Below the pieces are notes generated by a model. The model saw nothing but the letters and a program-made list of their open reading frames with translations. It had not been told where the DNA came from and searched no databases. A stretch of DNA of 19,062 bases, from assembly GCA_040387055.1 (NCBI GenBank), contig JAZKEM010000215.1, forward strand, positions 1 through 19,062, read 5' to 3'. Made by a program: the position numbers and the translations under genes. Positions 1-6,665 of the stretch are shown here, piece after piece. Numbering within the stretch: position 1 is the first letter of the stretch; every line of letters begins with the position of its first letter. Origin of the DNA: Stenotrophobium sp040387055 (GTDB lineage: Bacteria > Pseudomonadota > Gammaproteobacteria > Nevskiales > Nevskiaceae).

Positions 1-326
1 AGATTGCGCGGAATGGTCCACTCTTCCAGCACCATGCCGAGCTGTTCCATGTCGGCCACCATGCGCTTCAATATCTTGGGATTACCACGCGCCGCAAGGC
101 CCGAGTTGTTCCGCGGAATCAGGGTTTCAAAGCGCTCAAGCATTAATGCGCGGTCCTTGTGCGGCAATCCATTCGATTGCTTGGAACGCGCCCAAGACAT
201 GACGATCTGGTATTCCTGCGCGGTGGTTACGAAGCCCTGATTTGGCATCGCAACAATCACCAGATCACCATTACGGCTGGCACGGCCACCGTTTAGGGCG
301 CTATCGAGAATACTTTTGGTTGCCAC
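1..326 (-). CDS. Hypothetical protein, N-terminal part, cut by the left edge
   Basis: An open frame on the minus strand reads from a GTG at 324-326 to the window edge, giving 108 codons without a stop. The start is chosen because a GGAG lies 5 bases upstream of it; a second in-frame GTG at 330-332 is also possible. No in-frame ATG precedes it, and the upstream frame is closed by a TAG about 70 bases before the GTG. The product begins M-A-T-K-S-I-L-D-S-A-L and contains the stretch LVIVAMPNQGF, then a charged, probably helical part with LMLERFETLIPRNNSG. It has a normal globular composition and codon use like its neighbours. I do not recognise the family and see no signal peptide, membrane segment or catalytic motif. 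The C-terminal part is outside the window. Confidence 0.55.
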   Translation of the reverse strand, partial: MATKSILDSALNGGRASRNGDLVIVAMPNQGFVTTAQEYQIVMSWARSKQSNGLPHKDRALMLERFETLIPRNNSGLAARGNPKILKRMVADMEQLGMVLEEWTIPRN

Positions 327-473
327 GTCCACTCCATGTGATGAGCTCGAGCATAGTCCCTTAGCGCGTTGGTCGTATGAAAGCGTTGATTCATCGCGGA
401 TTTTGCCCTATCTCAATTAGGTCAACTTAATCTGGCTGCATCCGTTTTTGCTAAATTGCACTATAAGTACCTG

Positions 474-490
474 AACGCTGTCCAAGCGTT
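474..490. repeat. Short inverted repeat in the lipoprotein gene leader
   Basis: AACGCT (474-479) and AGCGTT (485-490) are perfect inverted arms around a 5-base loop. The repeat ends 7 bases before the AGGAGG ribosome binding site of the lipoprotein gene. A -10-like TATAAG at 462-467 lies just upstream, but no good -35 accompanies it. The rest of the 327-511 spacer between the two divergent genes shows nothing else I can name. The repeat could be an operator or an mRNA leader hairpin, or chance, since 6-bp arms are short. Confidence 0.3.
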
Positions 491-511
491 AACCCTTAGG
501 AGGTTTTGGTC

Positions 512-940
512 ATGAACATCTTCCGCACTGTTGCTATGGCATCTCTGCTTGGTATTACCCTGCTGGCAGGCTGCGCCTCGCCGGAACGCCGCATCGAGAA
601 AGATCCAGCGAGTTACAGCAAGTTAACGCCGCTGCAACAGGAGCAGGTCCGCAAAGGCGATATCTCGATTGATATGCCGGATTTTGGCGTTGAACTGGCT
701 TTGGGCAAACCCGACAACATCACTGAGCGCATCGATGCCAAGGGCTCGGTCAGTATCTGGCACTACAAGAAGCAAGATACGACGACGACCTCTGTCGACT
801 ATATCGGTTTCTATAACCCGTATTTTTATCCTGGGTTTGCACCGGTGATCGTCAACAACACGAAACCTGCCGGTGATCGCGTTCGCGTATCTTTCAGCAA
901 TCAGAAAGTCATTGCGATTGAACGCGAGTTGAAACGCTAG
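512..940 (+). CDS. Small outer-membrane-type lipoprotein, possibly SmpA/BamE-like
   Basis: The 142-residue product has a lipoprotein signal peptide: N-terminal arginine, a hydrophobic core at about 7-17, then the lipobox L18-A19-G20 before the acylated C21. Residue 22 is Ala, not Asp, so the usual Lol rule predicts export to the outer membrane. The ATG at 512 is chosen because AGGAGG lies at 498-503, 8 bases upstream; an in-frame TTG at 506 is too close to that site. The mature part contains a VELALGKPDNI segment followed by an Ile-Trp-His-Tyr strand and a Tyr/Phe/Pro-rich loop. That layout is reminiscent of the small SmpA/OmlA (BamE-like) fold, but the match is weak and the function is unknown. 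The gene faces the origin (head-on to replication) and its stop is 3 bases from the mnmE stop, leaving no room for a terminator between them. Confidence 0.85.
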   Translation: MNIFRTVAMASLLGITLLAGCASPERRIEKDPASYSKLTPLQQEQVRKGDISIDMPDFGVELALGKPDNITERIDAKGSVSIWHYKKQDTTTTSVDYIGFYNPYFYPGFAPVIVNNTKPAGDRVRVSFSNQKVIAIERELKR

Positions 941-943
941 GTT

Positions 944-2308
944 TTATTTGCCGATGCAGAACTGACTGAAAATCTTGCCCAGCAGATCATCACTGCTGAA
1001 CTGGCCGGTAATTTCAGCCAAAGCTTCCTGGGCTAGTCGCAGTTCTTCTGCGGCTAGCTCGGGTGTTACACCTTCCAGCAATCGTGCTTGTGCATCTTGA
1101 CTAAACGCCAGCGCGCGTCGCAAAGCATCAACATGGCGCGTACGTGCAGAGAAGATTCCTTCTGCGTTATCGGTAACGCCGGCGATACGTTTGATCGCTT
1201 CGGTTAATAGTTCTATACCCACGCCTTCTGCTGCGCTGAGTCGGATCAATTCATAATCGTGGCTTGTTGCGGTATTCGGCGGATGTCCGCTGAGATCGCA
1301 TTTATTGGCAATGACTAAAACCTTGAGCTGTGTTGGCAGCTGTTTCAACAGCGCTTGATCTTCTGGCGTAATGCCTACGCGATCATCCACGAGATAAAGT
1401 GCAATTTCAGCTTGTGCCAAGGCGGCCCAAGCACGACGAATGCCTTCGCGTTCCACTGGATCATCGGATTCACGCAGACCTGCGGTATCTACAACCGTCA
1501 GTGGCAAATCATCCAGCACAATATTTTCACGCAAGACGTCACGCGTGGTGCCAGCAATTTCGGTGACGATTGCTGCTTCACTGCCTGCGAGACGATTCAG
1601 CAGCGTGGATTTGCCGACATTCGGTTGTCCGGTCAACGTCACCGTGATGCCTTCACGCAAACGGCGGCCACGCGCAGCCTGTGTGATCAGCGTATGCAAA
1701 TGTTCAATCAGCGTCGCCAATCTTGTGCGTAGTTTGTCGTCTGCGAGCCAATCAATATCTTCGTCAGAAAAATCCAGTGCGCCTTCAATGAACACGCGGA
1801 GTTGAATCAGCTCATCGACTAATGCGTAGATGCGTTTGGAGAATTCACCATCAAGCGAGCGTGATGCTGCACGCGCGGCTTGTGCGCTAGCCGCGTCAAT
1901 CAAATCGGCGATCGCTTCGGCCTGCGCTAGATCAATGCGGTTGTTGAGAAATGCGCGCTCAGAAAATTCACCGGGTCGCGCCACGCGCGCGCCAAGTGCA
2001 CAAACACTGCGTAGCAATAAATCCAATAACACCGGCCCGCCGTGGCCTTGCAGCTCAACGACGTCTTCACCCGTGAATGAATGGGGACCAGGGAAATACA
2101 ACAGCAGACCCTGATCAATCACCGCTCCATGCGGATCACGAAAATGTCGCAGTGCCGCTTGTCGCGCTTTCGGCAGCGTCCCGGCAATTTGTTCTGCGAT
2201 GTGTGCGGCCTTGGGGCCGGAGAGTCGCAAAATGCCTAGCGCGCCACGACCCGGTGGGGTCGCGACGGCGGCAATGGTTTCAGTGTTGTTTTTTACAGAT
2301 GGCTGCAT
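944..2308 (-). CDS. mnmE: tRNA uridine-5-carboxymethylaminomethyl modification GTPase MnmE
   Basis: MnmE works with MnmG to build the 5-carboxymethylaminomethyl or aminomethyl group on wobble U34 of certain tRNAs, using folate, FAD and GTP. At 454 residues it has the normal family length. The N-terminal tetrahydrofolate-binding domain starts with the typical TIAAVATPPGRGALGILRLSG-like segment. The G domain shows GQPNVGKS (227-234) with N230 in the position of the K+-binding Asn, TTRD (254-257), DTAGL (274-278) and NKCD (335-338). The C-terminal CIGK (451-454) carries the invariant Cys. It is the last gene of the minus-strand rpmH - rnpA - yidD - yidC - mnmE series, its usual place beside the origin. 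No clear Shine-Dalgarno site precedes the ATG. MnmG is not in the window. Confidence 0.98.
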   Translation of the reverse strand: MQPSVKNNTETIAAVATPPGRGALGILRLSGPKAAHIAEQIAGTLPKARQAALRHFRDPHGAVIDQGLLLYFPGPHSFTGEDVVELQGHGGPVLLDLLLRSVCALGARVARPGEFSERAFLNNRIDLAQAEAIADLIDAASAQAARAASRSLDGEFSKRIYALVDELIQLRVFIEGALDFSDEDIDWLADDKLRTRLATLIEHLHTLITQAARGRRLREGITVTLTGQPNVGKSTLLNRLAGSEAAIVTEIAGTTRDVLRENIVLDDLPLTVVDTAGLRESDDPVEREGIRRAWAALAQAEIALYLVDDRVGITPEDQALLKQLPTQLKVLVIANKCDLSGHPPNTATSHDYELIRLSAAEGVGIELLTEAIKRIAGVTDNAEGIFSARTRHVDALRRALAFSQDAQARLLEGVTPELAAEELRLAQEALAEITGQFSSDDLLGKIFSQFCIGK

Positions 2309-2338
2309 AGCTTATTGTGCATTAGCTGCTGCGATCTG

Positions 2339-2374
2339 CCAGTAGCTCGAGAGCGAATACTCCCGAGCTACTGG
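2339..2374. repeat. Strong hairpin between yidC and mnmE
   Basis: CCAGTAGCTCG (2339-2349) is a perfect 11-bp inverted partner of CGAGCTACTGG (2364-2374). After a single A/C mismatch the stem continues with GAG/CTC around a 6-base CGAATA loop. It fills the middle of the 78-base yidC-mnmE spacer. In the direction of transcription (minus) it is not followed by a T run, so it does not look like a full intrinsic terminator. It could be an mRNA processing or stability element, a partial attenuator, or a protein-binding dyad. Confidence 0.75.
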
Positions 2375-2386
2375 AATTTGTTTAGA

Positions 2387-4120
2387 TCAGGCCGCTTTGC
2401 GGGCCAGATCCATTTTTTCCATCTTGCGCGTGATGTACCACTGCTGCGTGATACCGGCGAGGTTGGAGACGAACCAGTACAGCACCAAACCTGCAGGGAA
2501 GAACGCAAAGAACGCCGTCATCATGATCGGCATGATCTGCATCACTTTCTGCTGCATTGGATCGCTGATCGTATTGCCCGACAGCTTCTGCTGCACGAAC
2601 ATGCTGATACCGAATAACACCGGCAATACGAAGTAAGGATCGGCTGCGGAGAGATCGTTAATCCACAGTGCGAATGGCGCTTGACGCAGTTCTACACTCT
2701 GCAGCAACACCCAGTACAAGCCCATGAAAATCGGGAACTGCAACAACAGCGGCCAGCAACCGGCGAGCGGATTGAAGCCTTCTTTCTTGTAGAGATTCAT
2801 CATCTCTTTGCTCATGCGCTCGCGGTCGTCGCCGTAGCGTTCCTTGAGATCTGCAATGCGCGGTGCGAATTTTTTCATCTTCGCCATCGAGCGGTACTGC
2901 GCTTCTGACAACTTGTAGAGCAGGCCCTTAACTGCCAGCGTCAACAAGATAATTGCGAAGCCCCAGTTGCCCGTCAGCGTGTGGAATTTCTTCAGCAACC
3001 AGAACAGCGGTTTTGCGATTGGCGTGAGGATGCCGTAATCGATGGCGTATTCGAGACCAGGCGCAACGGTGTTCATACCGTGCAGATCAAAGAACGCCAG
3101 CGGATCACCGGCCTTCGGTTTGCCGATGCCGTCCTGCAACTCGGGGCCGATGTAGAGATGCGTGCTGAAATCATGCTGCGTTTGTGGCGCAACAACAGCG
3201 GCGCTACCCACGTACTGACCAAGGAATCCCTTGGTTGCACTTGGCTTGGCCGTGAAGGTATTGGCTTCGCCTGCTGGTGGAATCACCGCGACAGCAAAGT
3301 AATGCTGCAGCATCGCAATCCAACCGCCTTGCTGCTTCGTGTTGAGCGGCTCTTCGCGCAGATCATCAAAATGCAGTTTCTTGAAGCGATAGTTGGTCGA
3401 CTCTGGTTTCTGCTCGTAGAACGCAACGCCAGTGAAGGTGCTGATGCCCATGTGGTGGCTGCTGCTATCGGCAGGCGGCGTGCGCCACATGCGAACGTAA
3501 GGGCTCACCGAAAGATTGGCGGCGCCAGCGTTCTTTACGCTCTGCACCAATTCGATGTCGTAGCTACCGCGCTTGAAACGATAGGTTTTACGCAGCGTGC
3601 TGCCATCGGCTGCAACAAAATCGAGTGGCACTTCGAGCGTGCTGGCATCGTCTGCCAGCTTGTAGCTGTTTTGTGCAGAGGTGAAAGCCGTCTGTGGGCT
3701 CGACAGCGGTTGCTCTGGCGTAGCAAGACCGCTCTGCAACACAAACCAGTTGTGGTCCTTGTCGCTGAGCAATGCAAAGTTATTGTTCGGCTGATCCTTG
3801 GCGACGGGATAACCCACCAACTCCACGCGACGCAGTTCGCCGCCGGTCAGTGAAATATCAATCGCCAATACGTCGGTCTGCACGTGAACGCGTGCGTCGC
3901 TTGCAACAGGCGCGAGAGGTGTCGTCGTTTCCGCTGTTGCAGGCTTAGCGGCTGTTGCTGTCGACGCTGTCGGAATTTCATCCGCAATAGCAGGCGCTGC
4001 GCTCGCTGTTGTTTCTGCAGGCGTTGCAGCGGCAGGTGCAAAGTCCTTGACCCATGCTTGGTACATAAAGAACAGCACGGCACCCAAAAGGGCGATCAGG
4101 ATAAAACGGCGGTTTTCCAT
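2387..4120 (-). CDS. yidC: Membrane protein insertase YidC
   Basis: YidC inserts and folds inner-membrane proteins, alone or with SecYEG. The 577-residue product has the Gram-negative architecture: an N-terminal membrane anchor at about 5-24, an Ala/Thr/Pro-rich linker (25-75), a large periplasmic domain (about 78-345), then the conserved insertase core with five further membrane segments (about 357-565). The hydrophilic-groove arginine, R366 in E. coli, corresponds to R410 in SEAQYRSMAKM. The cytoplasmic helical hairpin (about 411-445) and the NPLAGCWPLLLQFPIFMGLYW segment are typical. The basic C-terminal tail is characteristic. The start lies 5 bases after the yidD stop, with only a weak ribosome binding site, so translation is probably coupled to yidD. 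Confidence 0.98.
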   Translation of the reverse strand: MENRRFILIALLGAVLFFMYQAWVKDFAPAAATPAETTASAAPAIADEIPTASTATAAKPATAETTTPLAPVASDARVHVQTDVLAIDISLTGGELRRVELVGYPVAKDQPNNNFALLSDKDHNWFVLQSGLATPEQPLSSPQTAFTSAQNSYKLADDASTLEVPLDFVAADGSTLRKTYRFKRGSYDIELVQSVKNAGAANLSVSPYVRMWRTPPADSSSHHMGISTFTGVAFYEQKPESTNYRFKKLHFDDLREEPLNTKQQGGWIAMLQHYFAVAVIPPAGEANTFTAKPSATKGFLGQYVGSAAVVAPQTQHDFSTHLYIGPELQDGIGKPKAGDPLAFFDLHGMNTVAPGLEYAIDYGILTPIAKPLFWLLKKFHTLTGNWGFAIILLTLAVKGLLYKLSEAQYRSMAKMKKFAPRIADLKERYGDDRERMSKEMMNLYKKEGFNPLAGCWPLLLQFPIFMGLYWVLLQSVELRQAPFALWINDLSAADPYFVLPVLFGISMFVQQKLSGNTISDPMQQKVMQIMPIMMTAFFAFFPAGLVLYWFVSNLAGITQQWYITRKMEKMDLARKAA

Positions 4121-4125
4121 CGCGG

Positions 4126-4356
4126 TTACTCGTTACTTTTTTGTTTGTCAGGCACAGGATCAATGCCACCCGGATTCAGCGGGTGACAACGGCATATACG
4201 GTGTACGGCCAGAGCGCTGCCTTTTAGCGGACCAAAGCGCTCAACAGCCTCGATAGCATAACTGGAACAGCTAGGATAAAAGCGGCAACGCGGACCCAAC
4301 AGCGGACTAATAAAGCGCTGGTAGGCACGAAAAAGATAAATCAGGACTTGGCCCAT
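4126..4356 (-). CDS. yidD: Membrane protein insertion efficiency factor YidD
   Basis: This 76-residue protein carries the YidD hallmark: an amphipathic N-terminal helix (about residues 1-16), then the cysteine-containing PRCRFYPSCSSYA segment and HRICRCHPLNPGG near the C-terminus. YidD is a peripheral inner-membrane protein that assists YidC-dependent insertion. I chose the ATG at 4354-4356 because the conserved start MGQVLIYLFRAYQRF begins there; an in-frame GTG at 4375-4377 would add seven non-conserved residues. With that ATG, the gene overlaps the end of rnpA by 16 bases in another frame, and it ends 5 bases before yidC. Tight rnpA-yidD-yidC packing is the norm for this locus. Confidence 0.95.
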   Translation of the reverse strand: MGQVLIYLFRAYQRFISPLLGPRCRFYPSCSSYAIEAVERFGPLKGSALAVHRICRCHPLNPGGIDPVPDKQKSNE

Positions 4357-4694
4357 CGCTCGGCTACTCGGATCCACAACTTATCGAGCTGTAGCCGGAG
4401 TTCCTCTGCTGGGGCCTGGGCTGCCGCTGTTCGCGGCAGGATAACGAGATCGACGAAAGGCAATCGGTGTTGATTCAACCGAAAGCTTTCGCGGATATGT
4501 CGTTTGATGCGATTACGATCGTGAGCTTCAGCAATGGCTTTCTTCGCCACCGCCAGACCCAACCGTACTTGTTCGCCTTGCCCCTTAGAAACGACAGCAC
4601 TGAATAAAGGTTGCTGTTCGCGTCTTCCACCTTCGAAGGTGGCTTTAAAATCGTCTGGTTTTAATAGACGGGCGCGCCGGGGGAAGCGCGCCAT
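4341..4694 (-). CDS. rnpA: Ribonuclease P protein component
   Basis: RnpA is the basic protein subunit that binds the catalytic RNase P RNA and helps remove 5' leaders from pre-tRNAs. The 117-residue product has the family signature RNRIKRHIRE (60-69), an early arginine-rich part (RFPRRARLLK), and the LGLAVAKKAIAEAHDRN region preceding the RNR motif. The frame stays open upstream into the rpmH region, but the ATG at 4692-4694 gives the normal family length and N-terminus. The longer version would read through rpmH in another frame and adds unrelated sequence. Only a weak GGTGA-like ribosome binding site is seen. It lies 59 bases downstream of rpmH and overlaps yidD by 16 bases. The RNase P RNA gene (rnpB) is not in the window. 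Confidence 0.96.
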   Translation of the reverse strand: MARFPRRARLLKPDDFKATFEGGRREQQPLFSAVVSKGQGEQVRLGLAVAKKAIAEAHDRNRIKRHIRESFRLNQHRLPFVDLVILPRTAAAQAPAEELRLQLDKLWIRVAERWAKS

Positions 4695-4753
4695 GGCATC
4701 ACCATTAACGACGTGAGTTACAGCGGACGTAACGGTGAATGCCGATACGACTA

Positions 4754-4888
4754 TTACGGGATCAGACGCTTGCGGCCCTTGGCGCGACGACGCGCCAGCA
4801 CAAGGCGACCACCTTTGGTGGCCATGCGAGCGCGGAAACCGTGGGTACGGGCGCGGCGCAGATTTGACGGCTGGAATGTACGTTTCAT
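4754..4888 (-). CDS. rpmH: 50S ribosomal protein L34
   Basis: Translating 4888 down to 4754 gives 44 residues, the standard bacterial L34 length, beginning MKRTFQPS and continuing with the characteristic RTHGFRARMATKGGR core and a C-terminus of Arg/Lys-rich residues ending in RLIP. L34 is a small, highly basic protein of the large ribosomal subunit. It is the first gene of the minus-strand group and sits divergent from dnaA, as in most bacteria. A near-consensus promoter lies about 37 bases upstream of the ATG. The two genes that follow, rnpA and yidD, probably share its transcript. Confidence 0.98.
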   Translation of the reverse strand: MKRTFQPSNLRRARTHGFRARMATKGGRLVLARRRAKGRKRLIP

Positions 4889-4924
4889 GAAACACCAATA
4901 ACAGTAAATCTAAAAAGGGCGCGG

Positions 4925-4953
4925 ATTCTAGCCTGTTAGCTTCCGACCTTCAA
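4925..4953 (-). promoter_or_regulatory. Probable sigma-70 promoter for rpmH-rnpA
   Basis: Read on the minus strand, TTGAAG (4948-4953) is followed after exactly 17 bases by TAGAAT (4925-4930). These match the -35 and -10 hexamers at 5 of 6 positions each. The -10 ends 36 bases upstream of the rpmH start codon, giving a leader of about 30 bases. A DnaA box lies 18 bases upstream of the -35, so DnaA could modulate this promoter; that part is inference. Confidence 0.65.
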
Positions 4954-4971
4954 GAAAACCGTCAAAAGAAC

Positions 4972-4980
4972 TGTGGATAA
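4972..4980 (-). promoter_or_regulatory. Consensus DnaA box between rpmH and dnaA
   Basis: TGTGGATAA is the exact complement of the strong DnaA box TTATCCACA. It is the only box I find in the 169-base rpmH/dnaA spacer, 77 bases upstream of the dnaA start and 18 bases upstream of the rpmH -35. It fits dnaA autoregulation, or an accessory part of a bipartite origin. Confidence 0.75.
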
Positions 4981-5010
4981 GTCTGGTTCAAGACGCTAGA
5001 CTGGCTCCCC

Positions 5011-5034
5011 GGTGCACTAGGGTTATAGAGCACC
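5011..5034. repeat. Symmetrical imperfect hairpin in the dnaA leader
   Basis: The arms GGTGC (5011-5015) and GCACC (5030-5034) pair. They are followed inward by an A/A mismatch, then CTA (5017-5019) with TAG (5026-5028), around a 6-base GGGTTA loop. The structure ends 23 bases before the dnaA ATG. It could be an operator dyad for dnaA control or a leader RNA structure. No T run follows, so it is not a terminator. Confidence 0.45.
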
Positions 5035-5057
5035 CGACAATAACTATTAAACGATAC

Positions 5058-6416
5058 ATGTATACCGAAGATATTTGGACACAATGTGTGCGTTGGCTGG
5101 AGGGGGAGCTCCCAGACAAGGACATCAACACTTGGATCCGCCCCCTGCATCCGGTGGCATCCCGCGAGCGCCTGCTTTTGCTGGCGCCCAATCGCATTGT
5201 GCTCGATCGCGTAAAAGCTGATTTCCTTGATCCCATCCGCCGCGCCGTTAAAGCCAGTGCAGGGGATGAAGCGCCTGAAGTTGAATTGGCTGTTGGCGCG
5301 GCAGAACAACCACGCGCAGCAGATCCAGAGCCAGCCGCACCTCGCAAAATGTCGGCGCCGGTCTCGACCAGCAGCGTAGATGAGGTCCCCGCCGCGTTTA
5401 CGGCGAATCTCAATCCGCAGTTCACGCTCGAAAACTTCATCGAAGGCAAATCCAACGCCCACGCTCGCGCCGCTGCTCAGCACGTCGTAGAAACCCCGGG
5501 CGCTGCCTACAACCCGCTGCTGATCTACGGTCAGTCTGGCTTGGGCAAAACGCATTTAATGCACTCTGTCGGCAACGCAGTGATGCGCCGCACCGGCCGC
5601 GCACGCATTGCTTACTTGGGCGCAGAGCAGTGGATGAATCACATGGTCATGGCGATTCGCCACGGCCGCGCTGATGAGTTCCGCTCGTTCTTCCGTTCGG
5701 TCGACGCGCTACTCATCGACGACATTCAATTCTTCGCCAACAAAGAACGTACGCAGGAAGAATTCTTCCACACGTTTAATGCGCTGATCGATAACCGCAA
5801 GCAGATCGTATTGACCTGCGACCGTTATCCGAAAGATGTTGATGGCATTGATGAGCGTTTGAAATCCCGTTTTACCTGGGGACTTTCGGTTGCTGTTGAA
5901 CCACCAGAACTCGAAACGCGTGTTGCGATTCTTTTGGCCAAAGCGGAGCAGAACAAAGTTCGCTTACCAGAAGACGTCGCGTTCTTTGTCGCACAGCGCA
6001 TCCGCTCCAATGTTCGTGACCTCGAAGGGGCACTAGCCACGTTGTCCGCCACTGCACGTTTGCGCGGCGAGCCACTCACGGTCGACTTTGCGCGTGCAAC
6101 GCTCAAAGATCGCCTGGCAGCCTACGAGCGCATGGTGACGATGGACAACATCAAGCGCACGGTCAGCACCTATTACAACATCCGTCTCACGGATCTGAGC
6201 TCGCCGCGCCGTACGCGCTCGCTGGCGCGTCCAAGACAGATTGCCATGGCGCTGTCCAAGGAACTGACGCAACACAGCCTGCCGGAGATTGGAGAGGCTT
6301 TTGGCAAGGATCACACCACGGTTCTGCATGCCTGCCGCAAGGTGGCAGAGCTACGACATGAGGACTTAAAGATCCGTGAAGATTACGAAAACCTGCTTCG
6401 GCAGCTCGGTTATTAA
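5058..6416 (+). CDS. dnaA: Chromosomal replication initiator protein DnaA
   Basis: DnaA binds DnaA boxes at oriC as an ATP-bound oligomer, melts the AT-rich element and recruits the DnaB helicase. The 452-residue product has all four domains. Domain I (about 1-65) includes the WIRPL...LAPNRIVLD helicase- and partner-binding segment. Domain II (about 66-115) is an Ala/Pro-rich linker. The AAA+ domain III (about 120-335) has Walker A GQSGLGKT (158-165) and Walker B LLIDD (218-222). Domain IV has the DNA-binding helix-turn-helix with the signature FGKDHTTVLHACRKV (415-429). The ATG at 5058 matches the conserved N-terminus, but no Shine-Dalgarno sequence is visible before it, so translation may start inefficiently. 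Upstream lie a DnaA box and a hairpin; downstream lies the probable oriC. Confidence 0.99.
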   Translation: MYTEDIWTQCVRWLEGELPDKDINTWIRPLHPVASRERLLLLAPNRIVLDRVKADFLDPIRRAVKASAGDEAPEVELAVGAAEQPRAADPEPAAPRKMSAPVSTSSVDEVPAAFTANLNPQFTLENFIEGKSNAHARAAAQHVVETPGAAYNPLLIYGQSGLGKTHLMHSVGNAVMRRTGRARIAYLGAEQWMNHMVMAIRHGRADEFRSFFRSVDALLIDDIQFFANKERTQEEFFHTFNALIDNRKQIVLTCDRYPKDVDGIDERLKSRFTWGLSVAVEPPELETRVAILLAKAEQNKVRLPEDVAFFVAQRIRSNVRDLEGALATLSATARLRGEPLTVDFARATLKDRLAAYERMVTMDNIKRTVSTYYNIRLTDLSSPRRTRSLARPRQIAMALSKELTQHSLPEIGEAFGKDHTTVLHACRKVAELRHEDLKIREDYENLLRQLGY

Positions 6417-6454
6417 AAGTTGTTAGAAAGTACTTAGGAAATTCTAGTATTAGT

Positions 6455-6463
6455 TGTGGATAT
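6455..6463 (-). promoter_or_regulatory. DnaA box, one mismatch
   Basis: TGTGGATAT on the plus strand reads ATATCCACA on the minus strand, one base from the TTATCCACA consensus. It is oriented opposite to the next box, 37 bases away. Confidence 0.65.
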
Positions 6464-6471
6464 GTGCGGGA

Positions 6472-6483
6472 TAAGTCGACTTA
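6472..6483. repeat. 12-bp perfect palindrome in oriC
   Basis: TAAGTCGACTTA is identical to its complement. It sits between the two inverted DnaA boxes at 6455 and 6501. Its role is unknown; it may bind a dimeric origin factor. Confidence 0.5.
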
Positions 6484-6500
6484 ACAGATTAATTAAGTGC

Positions 6501-6509
6501 TTATCCACA
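6501..6509 (+). promoter_or_regulatory. Consensus DnaA box in oriC
   Basis: An exact TTATCCACA, the highest-affinity DnaA box form, in the middle of the dnaA-dnaN spacer. Confidence 0.8.
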
Positions 6510-6588
6510 GCTCGCTCTAGGACGAAATGACAGTATTACAAGCAGTAAAAACGTTTATTAGTTATTGATTTTCAAGAAGAAAATTTAG

Positions 6589-6597
6589 TTATCCAAA
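6589..6597 (+). promoter_or_regulatory. DnaA box, one mismatch, near the AT-rich element
   Basis: TTATCCAAA differs from consensus at one base. It lies 26 bases before the AT-rich core and has the same orientation as the consensus box at 6501, so it could guide DnaA toward the melting region. Confidence 0.5.
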
Positions 6598-6623
6598 TAA
6601 ATCTGTGTCGCCTAATACTACTG

Positions 6624-6656
6624 TTTAATTATCTTTTTTAAAAAATATACTTAATT
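6624..6656. other. Candidate DNA unwinding element
   Basis: Only 2 of 33 bases are G or C. The core is the perfect palindrome TTTTTTAAAAAA (6634-6645). Its position at the dnaN edge of the spacer, beyond the DnaA boxes, is what is expected of the site that melts first. It may also hold the dnaN promoter. Confidence 0.6.
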
Positions 6657-6665
6657 GGTGATGAC

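Larger units (their letters stand above)
6417..6665. other. Probable chromosomal replication origin (oriC)
   Basis: This 249-base dnaA-dnaN spacer has the three expected origin parts: DnaA boxes at 6455, 6501 and 6589, a 12-bp palindrome between the first two, and an AT-rich block next to dnaN. By hand count, 6541-6660 holds only 28 G/C in 120 bases. Genes diverge in direction on either side, consistent with forks leaving from here. There is no GATC in the spacer, unlike the GATC-rich E. coli oriC, so Dam/SeqA-type control is unlikely here. The dnaN promoter must also lie in or near this stretch, but I could not assign it. Confidence 0.8.

Noticed and set aside
4..240. 78-codon plus-strand frame at the left edge
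   Set aside because: Its product is rich in Arg/Ser/Cys with no sensible domain, and the minus strand carries a longer frame with a ribosome binding site and a normal composition.
2981..3853. 290-codon plus-strand frame
   Set aside because: It is antisense to the conserved periplasmic domain of yidC; the product has no recognisable features.
4341..4898. 185-residue version of RnpA with an upstream start
   Set aside because: The extra 68 residues read through rpmH in another frame and are unrelated to RnpA; the ATG at 4692-4694 gives the family length.
5023..5050. TTATAG and TATTAA as -10 elements for dnaA
   Set aside because: Neither has an acceptable -35 at 16-18 bases, so I left the dnaA promoter unassigned.
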